Positions 1 to 6,877 of a stretch of 7,196 bases of DNA are shown in pieces; the stretch's first letter is position 1; every line of letters starts with the position of its first letter. The stretch lies in assembly GCA_005877535.1 (NCBI GenBank), contig VBOM01000174.1, forward strand, positions 1-7,196, read 5' to 3'. A program made the translations under genes and the position numbers. The notes under the pieces are model-generated. The model was not told the DNA's origin. It worked only from the letters and a program-made list of their open reading frames with translations, and ran no database searches. This DNA comes from Nitrospirota bacterium (GTDB taxonomy: Bacteria; Nitrospirota; Nitrospiria; Nitrospirales; Nitrospiraceae).

Positions 1-100
1 CCGTATTATTAACTCGAGTGACTTTATTTAGGACAGTCCCAAGATTTTTGATGCAAGCCCAAGAGCAACGGCAGCCGTTTCTCCGCCACCGAGATGCCCC

Positions 101-1876
101 TTACGGGTGCAGCTCCCAATTGCTGCCAGGCCCAGGGGGAATAGGCTCTGCCTGGACAATCTGGTTGAAATGACGCAGCAACGCACCGGGGGAAAAAGAC
201 GGCGTGGCAAATTCGCCTGGCCAGACGCGGGCGTGGTAGGCACGACAAACCAGCAGTTTCGTGCCATCGTTTTTGTTCGCGTATTCCCACGCCGCTTCTT
301 CGCACAGCAAAGCGTAGGTCAGGATATCTGACATTTTGCCCAGGAACTCGTCCGCGACAAGCTCGGCTTTTTGGGGCTCTGCCCGCAGTTTTTTAAATGA
401 ATCCTCCATTGTGCCAGCCAGGGTGGATAAATTGATTTTTTCGCCGTTCATCGCGGCGGGTAATAGATCGCGGACCGACGCAATTTTTTCAAGGAAAAGC
501 CTGTCACCTGGTTCGGCGCCGGCAATCATGCGCATTAGCTCAAGCGCCTGGATCTGCTCCGGCCCTTCCCAGACCGGCAGGACCATGGCGTCGCGAAACT
601 GGCGGGCGGTGGCGTAATCTTCCGTATAGCCGTTGCCGCCGACAAGTTCCAGCGCCTTCTGCGCGCACCACACAGCCTGTTCAGCCGTGCGGAATTTAGC
701 CAGCGCAGTGACGATCCGCATCCAAGGCTCTTTCCCGGAATCCTTCGCGGCGTCGTCAAAGCTGCGCGCCGCTTCGAACGCTAGCGCCGATCCCGCCATC
801 CACTGCAGGGCGATATCCAGTATGCGTTTTTGGATCATCGGGCGTTCAATCAGCTTTTTGCCAAACGTTTCCCGGTTGGCCGCCCAGCAAAGCGACTCCA
901 TATAAGCACGGCGCATCACGCCAGCAGCTCCCATGGAGTTATGAGCCCGTGAGCAGCCCAGCGCCGTCATCATCGCTTTCAGACCCTGCCCCACGGGAGC
1001 GATTTCATAGGCCAGCGCAGCCTGCAGATCGACTTCAACGGTAGGCAGGCCTCGGGTTCCCAGTTTGCGCTTCAGGTGCGTGATAGCTAAGTTATTGCCG
1101 ACAGTCCAGTCTTCGTCGATATGGCTGGGTACAAGGTAAAGCCCCAGACCCTTGCCGCCGGCCGTCGCTCCTGCGGCGCGCGCTGTCTTGATGCCCATGA
1201 ATTTTTTAAATCCGAACGCGCTGGTGAACCAGTTGTGACCCTGCAGGCGATAGCTTCCGTCGTCCTGCCTGATGGCTGTTGTAACCGTGCTGCCGATATC
1301 GCTGCCGCTGTGGCGTTCCGTGGCCCATGTGCCGCAAATGGCGGTTTCGCCGTCTGTGCGCAGGATTTCCGGCAGGTATTTGTCTTTCACGGCCTGCGGC
1401 GCCAGCCGGTCCAGAACATATGCGGTCGGATGCGTCATGGCGAAGGGACAGCCGGTGGCGATGTCGGATTGTGCCACCATATACATTGAGACGAAAGGCA
1501 GGATATGCGACTCGGAAGCAGACTTGTCAAAACACACAGCCACGATGCCGCTTTTATATAGTTGCTGTTGGCATTCCTCATATTCCCGGTTCAGGCGGAT
1601 TTCGTTGCGCCGTCCGGTGGGGGCTGTCCGGTGATCGGGCAAATCCTTTAGGGCGGGCGGGAAATCCTGGTCGCTCTGTTCGGCCTGGCGGTCTAACCTA
1701 TCCCCGGCGAAGGCCCCGAGCTGGCCCAGAACCTCGCTCCGGCGTTGCAAAAGCCCCGGTGCCGCCCGCTCAAGAAATAGGTGCAGGTTGGCGTCTGTAT
1801 CGAAAAAATTAAGGCCGCGGACACGTTGGGGGAAAGAAGGTTCCTGTTGTTTATGTTTACTGCCGCCTTCGCTCAT
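101..1876 (-). CDS. AidB-like acyl-CoA dehydrogenase family protein
   Basis: A 591-residue flavoprotein of the acyl-CoA dehydrogenase superfamily, expected to oxidise an acyl-CoA to the 2-enoyl-CoA with FAD, passing electrons to an electron-transfer flavoprotein. The long N-terminal segment before the core (about 1-130), the flavin-binding segment ATERHSGSDIGS (185-196), the FAD/dimer-contact stretch NRETFGKK (334-341), LVGGNGYTED (411-420) and PVWEGPEQIQ (434-443) are the pattern of the AidB branch. Glu437 in the WEG motif matches the usual catalytic base. Residues from about 450 to the end form an extra helical C-terminal domain, as in other ~550-600-residue members. The start is fixed: an in-frame TAG lies eight codons upstream (1898-1900). 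No Shine-Dalgarno sequence is visible, and the upstream gene's stop codon ends 10 bases before, so translation is probably coupled to that gene. Family is secure. The substrate, and whether it keeps any AidB-like alkylation-protection role, cannot be told. Confidence 0.93.
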   Translation of the reverse strand: MSEGGSKHKQQEPSFPQRVRGLNFFDTDANLHLFLERAAPGLLQRRSEVLGQLGAFAGDRLDRQAEQSDQDFPPALKDLPDHRTAPTGRRNEIRLNREYEECQQQLYKSGIVAVCFDKSASESHILPFVSMYMVAQSDIATGCPFAMTHPTAYVLDRLAPQAVKDKYLPEILRTDGETAICGTWATERHSGSDIGSTVTTAIRQDDGSYRLQGHNWFTSAFGFKKFMGIKTARAAGATAGGKGLGLYLVPSHIDEDWTVGNNLAITHLKRKLGTRGLPTVEVDLQAALAYEIAPVGQGLKAMMTALGCSRAHNSMGAAGVMRRAYMESLCWAANRETFGKKLIERPMIQKRILDIALQWMAGSALAFEAARSFDDAAKDSGKEPWMRIVTALAKFRTAEQAVWCAQKALELVGGNGYTEDYATARQFRDAMVLPVWEGPEQIQALELMRMIAGAEPGDRLFLEKIASVRDLLPAAMNGEKINLSTLAGTMEDSFKKLRAEPQKAELVADEFLGKMSDILTYALLCEEAAWEYANKNDGTKLLVCRAYHARVWPGEFATPSFSPGALLRHFNQIVQAEPIPPGPGSNWELHP

Positions 1877-1886
1877 GGCTGATGTT

Positions 1887-2585
1887 TTATCGAGAGTCTA
1901 GGAACTGCTGGCTAGCGATGCGCTCAGGAAAGTTCGATATAACCCCATCAACGTCAAGAGAGAATGCGTGTTGGATATCGCTGGGAGCGTCTGCCGTGTA
2001 GACGAACACAAGCAAATCCGCACGGTGGAATGCGTCCACGAGAGGACGCGTGGCCTTGTCGTGGCGAAGACCGACGTAGGAAGGTCCGTACTTAACCGCA
2101 CGGGCGACGGAGGCGCGGGACAGGCCTCTGAAGAGCACCATAAGAGAGGCCGCTGGATGGGCCGTCCGAACATGTTTCAATTCGTCATGCAAGAAGGAAG
2201 CATAGATGACAGGGTCTCTGAACCCAGCCTCGCGCACCGTGTCAACAGTCTGCTGCGCCACTCCTTTGATCTTGAGTTCTAACATCAGCCCTGCTTTTCC
2301 TTCGACTACCTTTAGCACTTCCTCAAGCGTTGGAATGTGTTCGCCGTTCGCTGTGTTCAACTTCTTGACTTCCTGTAGTGACAAGCGATCGACCCGACCC
2401 TTTCCATTGGTCGTCCGATTCACTGTCTCATCATGGAGGACTACGAGTACGCCGTCCGCCGTGCAACGCACGTCAATCTCCACGAAATCGACTCCGAGTG
2501 CGATCCCTTTCTGAATCGCGGCCAACGTATTTTCGTGGGCGTGGCCCGCGGCCCCACGATGGCCGATTCTCAACACCCGCCGCAT
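1887..2585 (-). CDS. Cytoplasmic glycerophosphodiester phosphodiesterase (GDPD, UgpQ-like)
   Basis: A 232-residue GDPD-family TIM-barrel enzyme that hydrolyses glycerophosphodiesters (deacylated phospholipids) to an alcohol and sn-glycerol-3-phosphate, using a divalent metal. The diagnostic motifs are all present: IGHRGAAGHAHENT (7-20, catalytic His9 and Arg10), VEIDVR (35-40, metal ligands Glu36 and Asp38), HDETVNRTTNGKG (51-63, second catalytic His51), LELKIKG (102-108, Glu103) and the C-terminal DVDGVISNFPE (211-221). Length matches the short UgpQ-type enzymes. There is no signal peptide, so it should act in the cytoplasm. I chose the ATG at 2585 because AAGGAG lies 5 bases upstream of it; an in-frame ATG at 2603 would put that site inside the gene and add only six residues. 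It sits between a patatin-like lipase and an acyl-CoA dehydrogenase on the same strand, which fits a job downstream of phospholipid deacylation. Confidence 0.95.
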   Translation of the reverse strand: MRRVLRIGHRGAAGHAHENTLAAIQKGIALGVDFVEIDVRCTADGVLVVLHDETVNRTTNGKGRVDRLSLQEVKKLNTANGEHIPTLEEVLKVVEGKAGLMLELKIKGVAQQTVDTVREAGFRDPVIYASFLHDELKHVRTAHPAASLMVLFRGLSRASVARAVKYGPSYVGLRHDKATRPLVDAFHRADLLVFVYTADAPSDIQHAFSLDVDGVISNFPERIASQQFLDSR

Positions 2586-2590
2586 GAAGT

Positions 2591-2596
2591 CTCCTT
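2591..2596 (-). promoter_or_regulatory. Ribosome binding site of the GDPD gene
   Basis: AAGGAG on the minus strand, 5 bases before the ATG at 2585. It decides the start in favour of 2585 over the in-frame ATG at 2603. Confidence 0.8.
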
Positions 2597-2630
2597 GGAA
2601 CATTGGCCGAAGAAGTAAACCAAGCTGGGG

Positions 2631-3848
2631 TTACTGGATCGGTGGCGCAAATCGAAGATTGTGGGCATCCAGACTTGCGAGATACTCCTTCATGCGTTTT
2701 TGCTCATGGTTTTTCACAAATTCGATCACCTTGCGATCAATTTCCAGCAACCCGAGTCCAGAGGGAATTTCGTCTGGGCAGATGACAAATAGGTTCACGC
2801 CCCGCTCCTTGGCTTTCGCCTGGGCTTCCTTGACGCGGTAGTGGATGTACCGCTGGTTCAACCGTAAGAAGTTGTTCAATTCCAGAAGGTCTCGCAAGGG
2901 ATATGGCTCGGTACGAATACGGTCCCTTGGAACATTGAGAAAGATGAATATAGTATCGCACCCCAAGTTGAAGGCTTCCTCGACCGGAAGGGGATTGGCG
3001 AGATCGGCATCAAGGTACCGGTAGCTGTCCATTTCAACCATCTCAAACAATGGGTACAGGGCCATGGATGCGCGAATCCGTTTAAAGAAGAGGTCGTGCT
3101 TGGCTTTCTGGCTTCGCGTGTCCTCGCTCCCGTCCATAGCGAGGTCGGGATCTTTATTGGAAAAGACCACAGTCGCTCCGTCTTCGTACCGTTCAGTGAT
3201 GATGTGCCAGACGATAGGGCTTGCGAGCACCTTCTGCAGATCAATCTGCTCGCCCAGTCTCGCCAGAAGTGGGAGGGGATCGAGGAAAGCTTTCAATCTC
3301 TTGAATTCAAAATACTTATCCATCTCGTCGAACGCCTCCCGGATCTCAGGCGCCTGCACGAGCCGCCGAAAAGATTTCTGTTGGGACGCAAAAGCATCCA
3401 TGAGGCGAAAGACGAAGCTCAAGGTACGGCCTGCTATGCGAAACGGCATGCGCAGACATAAAGACAGGACCAAAGGCAGGAATTTGATGGCCCTCCTGAG
3501 ATCATGGAGAATCGATCCGCTCGGCCCCCAGCCTTGACTTACTTGTGGAACGACCCCTAAGACACGCGCTAGTTTTTCCTGGAGGAATGGATGGACTTCA
3601 TAGATTGCTTCCGGGGAGGTGATATAGTCTTCCCAGATGCGGAGAGTTTTCGCGGCACCTACTACACCGGGATTCTCGACAAATCCGAGAGCATTGCAGG
3701 TTCCGGCGGAGGAACTCACAATATGGGTGGGACAGAAGCCGGCATGGACCACTTCCGCTGCCGCAACCGCTTGGATAACGGCTTTACACCCGCCCCCGCA
3801 AAAAACAAACAGGATGTTCCCATACTTATTCGATTGATGATCAGACAT
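2631..3848 (-). CDS. Patatin-like phospholipase family protein with atypical active-site motifs
   Basis: A 405-residue patatin-like (Ser-Asp dyad) lipid acyl hydrolase, expected to release fatty acids from phospholipids or other acyl esters. Visible landmarks: a first beta-strand running into FVFCGGGCKAV (14-24), the anion-hole loop; the nucleophile elbow IVSSSAGTCNAL (43-54), with Ser47 as predicted nucleophile; and LDADLANPLPVEEAFNLG (279-296), with Asp280 as the predicted dyad partner, lining up with the family's DGGxxxNxP. Three usual glycines are changed: the last Gly of GGGxKG is Ala23, the first Gly of GxSxG is Ser45, and DGG reads D-A-D (280-282). A hydrophobic and basic stretch at about 120-150 may contact membrane. 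No signal peptide is seen. The start at 3848 has GGAG 7 bases upstream; reading from an upstream ATG at 3917 would add 23 unconserved residues. It is the first gene of the minus-strand lipid operon. Family assignment is firm; activity is inferred. Confidence 0.88.
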   Translation of the reverse strand: MSDHQSNKYGNILFVFCGGGCKAVIQAVAAAEVVHAGFCPTHIVSSSAGTCNALGFVENPGVVGAAKTLRIWEDYITSPEAIYEVHPFLQEKLARVLGVVPQVSQGWGPSGSILHDLRRAIKFLPLVLSLCLRMPFRIAGRTLSFVFRLMDAFASQQKSFRRLVQAPEIREAFDEMDKYFEFKRLKAFLDPLPLLARLGEQIDLQKVLASPIVWHIITERYEDGATVVFSNKDPDLAMDGSEDTRSQKAKHDLFFKRIRASMALYPLFEMVEMDSYRYLDADLANPLPVEEAFNLGCDTIFIFLNVPRDRIRTEPYPLRDLLELNNFLRLNQRYIHYRVKEAQAKAKERGVNLFVICPDEIPSGLGLLEIDRKVIEFVKNHEQKRMKEYLASLDAHNLRFAPPIQ

Positions 3849-3855
3849 GCGAATT

Positions 3856-3859
3856 CTCC
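3856..3859 (-). promoter_or_regulatory. Ribosome binding site of the patatin-like gene
   Basis: GGAG on the minus strand, 7 bases before the ATG at 3848. This supports the shorter start over an ATG at 3917, which lacks conserved sequence after it. Confidence 0.6.
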
Positions 3860-3973
3860 GGGCGTGCGTGCTTGGAACACCTCTGTGGTGCGGACACCTC
3901 TCTGCTGCGCTGCCCAAGCCGTGGATGTGCTATGGCACCCGGAGCACTGCGCGCTCCACCTGCGCCAGGATGC

Positions 3974-3978
3974 GAGGG
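3974..3978 (+). promoter_or_regulatory. Probable ribosome binding site of lhgO
   Basis: GAGGG lies 10 bases before the ATG at 3989, a slightly long spacing. It supports that ATG over the in-frame ATG at 3872, which would add 39 residues with no resemblance to the family N-terminus. Confidence 0.5.
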
Positions 3979-3988
3979 ACCCGACCCG

Positions 3989-5176
3989 ATGAACACGTAT
4001 GACGTCTGCATTGTGGGAGCAGGGGTCGTAGGGTGCGCAATCGCCAGAGAGTTGATGCGCCGGCACTGGGACACGCCCCTCCGCGTCGTTGTTCTCGAGC
4101 AACACAATCGCGTGGCGGAGGAGACCAGCGGGCGCAACAGCGGCGTGCTCCATAGCGGAATCCACGAACATCCCTGTTCGCTGAAGGGACAGCTGGCTCG
4201 AGAGGGGAGCGCGCTGGCGGTCTCGTACGCATTAGAGCATGGCATCCCGCTGCTGAGAACGGGAATGGTCATCGCCATTTCGTGGGATGATATCCGGCGC
4301 GGTCTCTGGCGAGAGGTGTCCACGCTACGGCGGCTTTTCGTCAACGCCTGGAGGACGAACATCCGGGTATCGTTCTTAACGCCGTCGGGGTTGCGTGCGT
4401 GGGAGCCGAAACTCCGCGCCTGTTGCGGTATTGTCATCCCAAGCGTCTCAATCATAGACCCTCTGGCCTTTGTACAGGCTCTAAAGACCGACTCGGAAGC
4501 GACTGGTGTCGAATATGCGTTCAACAACCGGGTGATTGGCATCGATGAAGACGCCACCGCTTACATCGTCACCACCGATCGTCAGAGTATCCGCGCAGCT
4601 TGCCTGATTAATGCTGCAGGGCTCCACGCCGACGATGTCGCTGCCCTCGCCTTACGCTATAAAAAGTATACCATCTGCCCGGTGCGGGGTGAGTATTACG
4701 AACTGGTCACCCCGGAGAAAAAAAGCCTCATCGGACGCCTGGTGTATCCCGCTTTACCTCCTCAAGCGACCGGCAAGGGAATTCATTTCAGCCCCCGCCC
4801 GAACGGACAGTTGTTCGTGGGACCGAATGAGGTGGCAATCCAAGACAAGACGGACTACACGTCGCGCAAGACGCCACCCAGCTTGTTCGTCGAGGCCTTG
4901 CAGAAATTCCTCCCGGCCCTCGAAGAAGGCGATCTGGAGTGGGCCTACTCCGGAATCCGTCCCTGTGTCATCACCGGCGACGGGCGCAAGAGCGACTTCA
5001 TCATCGCCTTAGACAGGGAGAACCCGCCACTCATCAATCTGGTAGGAATCGAGTCGCCGGGGCTATCCGCGGCCTTAGCGATCGCCAAACATGTTGCCGA
5101 ACTGCTCTGCGTTCAGAAGCGGTTCAATCCGTCCAGGGGTCGATCCCTCTCATCTCACGACGCCCGAATGTGTTGA
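3989..5176 (+). CDS. lhgO: L-2-hydroxyglutarate oxidase/dehydrogenase (LhgO-like, FAD-dependent)
   Basis: A 395-residue FAD enzyme of the DAO superfamily, L-2-hydroxyglutarate oxidase group, which oxidises L-2-hydroxyglutarate to 2-oxoglutarate and, in characterised bacterial members, passes electrons to the membrane quinone pool. The N-terminus carries the dinucleotide-binding fold YDVCIVGAGVVGCAIARELM (4-23; Gly10, Gly12, Gly15), with Glu37 ending the second strand. ETSGRNSGVLHSGIHEHP (45-62) is the group's hallmark segment. LINAAGLHAD (206-215), PVRGEYYEL (231-239) and VGIESPGLSAALAIA (352-366) follow in the expected order and length. The start at 3989 places the Rossmann strand at residue 4, as in homologues. 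It is the only plus-strand gene, and its last 27 bases overlap the 3' end of the convergent fadD. The last ~20 residues (KRFNPSRGRS onward) look like an unconserved tail. A different 2-hydroxyacid or glycerol-3-phosphate-like substrate is possible but less likely given the hallmark segment. Confidence 0.9.
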   Translation: MNTYDVCIVGAGVVGCAIARELMRRHWDTPLRVVVLEQHNRVAEETSGRNSGVLHSGIHEHPCSLKGQLAREGSALAVSYALEHGIPLLRTGMVIAISWDDIRRGLWREVSTLRRLFVNAWRTNIRVSFLTPSGLRAWEPKLRACCGIVIPSVSIIDPLAFVQALKTDSEATGVEYAFNNRVIGIDEDATAYIVTTDRQSIRAACLINAAGLHADDVAALALRYKKYTICPVRGEYYELVTPEKKSLIGRLVYPALPPQATGKGIHFSPRPNGQLFVGPNEVAIQDKTDYTSRKTPPSLFVEALQKFLPALEEGDLEWAYSGIRPCVITGDGRKSDFIIALDRENPPLINLVGIESPGLSAALAIAKHVAELLCVQKRFNPSRGRSLSSHDARMC

Positions 5177-6838
5177 AGGTGCAGCCGCTCCTTTTCTTCC
5201 TTCTTCTCCCTCGCGCAAGACCCGATGGAGTGTCTTGCCAAGAAGGGTTCGTGGTAGCTCACTACGAAACTCAAAGTGCTTTGGAACTTTATATGAGGCC
5301 AAGTATCGCCGACAGTGCTTCACGAGGTCGTGCTCGGAAATTTCGTTCGTGGATGGAACGACAACCGCCTTGACTGATTCGCTCCCGTCCCCCGACAACA
5401 CGCCAATGACCGCGGCTTCTCGTACCTCAGGGTGGAGCAGTAACACCTTTTCGATTTCTGAGGGATAGACATTGAAGCCTGAAGTGGAAAGGATCATGTC
5501 CTTCTTCCGATCCACGATGTAGAAGAAGCCGTCTTCATCCATGCGTGCCATGTCGCCGGTTGCGAGCCACCCCTCGGGCTTCAGCACATGTATCGTCTCC
5601 ACAGGGTTGTTCCAGTACCCCTCCATCACTTGCGGACCTCGTACCCAAAGTTCACCGATTCCTCCAACCGGGACGTCCTGGCCTGTCTCATCAACGATTT
5701 TCGCCTCGGTGTTTGCAATGGGCAATCCAATGGAATGCTTCACCGAAAGACCGCGTGGGATGTTGCAGTGCGTCACAGGAGAAGCCTCCGAAAGACCGTA
5801 TCCCTCTATAATAAGCTGGCCGGTTCGCTCCTTGAATTTCTTGAGGAGTTCGTACGGGAGTGCGGCCCCACCGCAAATGCAGAACTTCGCCGTTGCGAGG
5901 TCTTTCTCAGCAGAGGTATCCAAGAGTTTCCTCACGAGCAGAGGGACCATTGCGACCACGGTCGGTCGTTTCTTATGAATGAGAGAGAGCAGCATCTGCA
6001 TATTGCGGGGATCTGGCACGAGCACCATACATCCACCGACGGCCAGGCAAATATTCTGCGTGACCGTCATTCCGAGCACATGAAAGAGCGGAAGCGCTGC
6101 CAGAAAACTCTCTCTGCGTTCGGCAGGAGAAAACCAGCTGATGAGTTGCCGAATGTTGGCCGTCAGGTTGCGGTGACGCAGCTCCGCGCCTTTGGACACC
6201 CCGGTGGTGCCTCCTGTGTACTGGAGGACCGCGATATCGTCAGGGGTCACGATTGGAAGCTCCCCCAACGCGACGGGGTTCACGCAGTCCAGAACATCGT
6301 GGAAAAACAGCGTCGTACCCCTGGCTGGAATCTCAACTGGCGGTCGGCCGTTTCGATGTTGATAGATATACTTCACGATCGTCGTCATGAAATCGGTGAT
6401 CCGCGTGACGATGATTGTCTCCAGATCGAGATGCTGGATCTTCTGATACATCATGTCGAGCACCACGATCGCTCGCGCCCCAGCGTCTCGAAGCTGGTGA
6501 GACAGTTCGTATCCCGTGTAGGTCGGGTTGCAGGCCACGACGATCCCCCCAGCCCGCAAAATGCCGAAGTAGGCGATGACTGCCTGTGGAGAATTCGGGA
6601 GACAGAGGGCCACGCGATCGCCTTTACGAATTCCCAACGTTGCAAGGCCGCAGGCGAATCGCTCAACGAGAACGTGGCATTCCTGGTACGACAGGTTCTT
6701 GCCGAAAAAATAGAGAGCCGGCCGACGTGAATATCGCTGTGCGCTCCTGGAGAACATCGCCAAGAGCGTCTCGGGAGAAAGAGAAAGCTCGTGGGGAACT
6801 CCCTCGGGATAATGTAAGAACCACGGTTGTTCAGGCAT
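5150..6838 (-). CDS. fadD: Long-chain fatty-acid--CoA ligase (FadD-like acyl-CoA synthetase)
   Basis: A 562-residue adenylate-forming enzyme that activates fatty acids to acyl-CoA through an acyl-AMP intermediate. The core motifs are intact: the phosphate-binding loop QYTGGTTGVSKGAEL (206-220), ALPLFHVLGMT (248-258), ICGGAALP (321-328), EGYGLSEASPV (345-355), GWLATGDMARMDEDGFFYIV (423-442, with Asp429 for ribose binding), DRKKDMI (443-449) and LPRTLLGKTL (528-537), with Lys535 as the catalytic lysine of the mobile C-terminal domain. The length is that of the E. coli FadD type, including the spacer of about 40 residues before the P-loop, so long-chain substrates are likely. No signal peptide is seen; such enzymes work at the inner face of the membrane. 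GGAGGG lies just upstream of the ATG. The gene follows a fadB-type gene after 39 bases, so it is probably co-transcribed. A short low-complexity tail (about 543-562) extends past the last motif, and its end overlaps lhgO. Confidence 0.95.
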   Translation of the reverse strand: MPEQPWFLHYPEGVPHELSLSPETLLAMFSRSAQRYSRRPALYFFGKNLSYQECHVLVERFACGLATLGIRKGDRVALCLPNSPQAVIAYFGILRAGGIVVACNPTYTGYELSHQLRDAGARAIVVLDMMYQKIQHLDLETIIVTRITDFMTTIVKYIYQHRNGRPPVEIPARGTTLFFHDVLDCVNPVALGELPIVTPDDIAVLQYTGGTTGVSKGAELRHRNLTANIRQLISWFSPAERRESFLAALPLFHVLGMTVTQNICLAVGGCMVLVPDPRNMQMLLSLIHKKRPTVVAMVPLLVRKLLDTSAEKDLATAKFCICGGAALPYELLKKFKERTGQLIIEGYGLSEASPVTHCNIPRGLSVKHSIGLPIANTEAKIVDETGQDVPVGGIGELWVRGPQVMEGYWNNPVETIHVLKPEGWLATGDMARMDEDGFFYIVDRKKDMILSTSGFNVYPSEIEKVLLLHPEVREAAVIGVLSGDGSESVKAVVVPSTNEISEHDLVKHCRRYLASYKVPKHFEFRSELPRTLLGKTLHRVLREGEEGRKGAAAPSTHSGVVR

Positions 6839-6842
6839 GAGG

Positions 6843-6848
6843 CCCTCC
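6843..6848 (-). promoter_or_regulatory. Ribosome binding site of the fadD-like gene
   Basis: GGAGGG on the minus strand. Its GGAGG core ends 5 bases before the ATG at 6838. This is the strongest Shine-Dalgarno site in the window and confirms the start codon. Confidence 0.85.
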
Positions 6849-6877
6849 GTTTAGGTTGGCTCAAGAAATTTCCGGCA

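Larger units (their letters stand above)
3849..3988. promoter_or_regulatory. Divergent intergenic region, likely promoters for the patatin operon and lhgO
   Basis: These 140 bases separate two divergent start codons and are the only space long enough for promoters of both units. I see no convincing sigma-70 pair on either strand. A TGCTATGGC at 3928-3936 on the plus strand resembles a weak extended -10 element. Short repeats are present: ACACCTCT occurs at 3877-3884 and again at 3894-3901, and CACC/GGTG/CACC blocks alternate between 3878 and 3898. A 5-bp hairpin (GGAGC at 3941-3945 with GCTCC at 3953-3957) lies closer to lhgO. Promoter function is inferred from the layout. Confidence 0.4.

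Noticed and set aside
67..79. Small inverted repeat AACGG-CAG-CCGTT downstream of the acyl-CoA dehydrogenase, considered as a terminator
   Set aside because: The stem has only 5 bp with a 3-base loop and is not followed by a T-tract in the direction of transcription.
1..100. Possible small gene or RNA at the left edge
   Set aside because: No start with a ribosome binding site, no conserved peptide and no recognisable RNA fold; the only frames are continuations of shadows of the neighbouring gene.
1327..1812. A 161-codon plus-strand frame antisense to the acyl-CoA dehydrogenase
   Set aside because: Its composition (Arg, Pro, Gly rich) and position opposite a conserved coding region mark it as a shadow; no domain is recognisable.
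101..1876. Foreign origin of the acyl-CoA dehydrogenase judged by codon use
   Set aside because: By hand I count about 22 AAA to 7 AAG lysine codons here against about 12 to 9 in the patatin gene. The difference is too small and from too few codons to claim transfer.
2594..2624. Possible stem (CTTGG with CCAAG) that could hide part of the GDPD ribosome binding site
   Set aside because: Only 5 bp closing a 21-base loop, with no known regulator or conserved structure; likely chance.
3841..4557. A 238-codon minus-strand frame spanning the divergent promoter region and the start of lhgO
   Set aside because: It is antisense to the conserved FAD-binding N-terminus of LhgO, and its translation resembles no family.
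5588..6730. A 380-codon open frame on the plus strand, antisense to the fadD-like gene
   Set aside because: It lies wholly within a gene with intact family motifs, and its translation shows no recognisable domain and is rich in Arg and His, as expected for an antisense shadow in GC-rich DNA.
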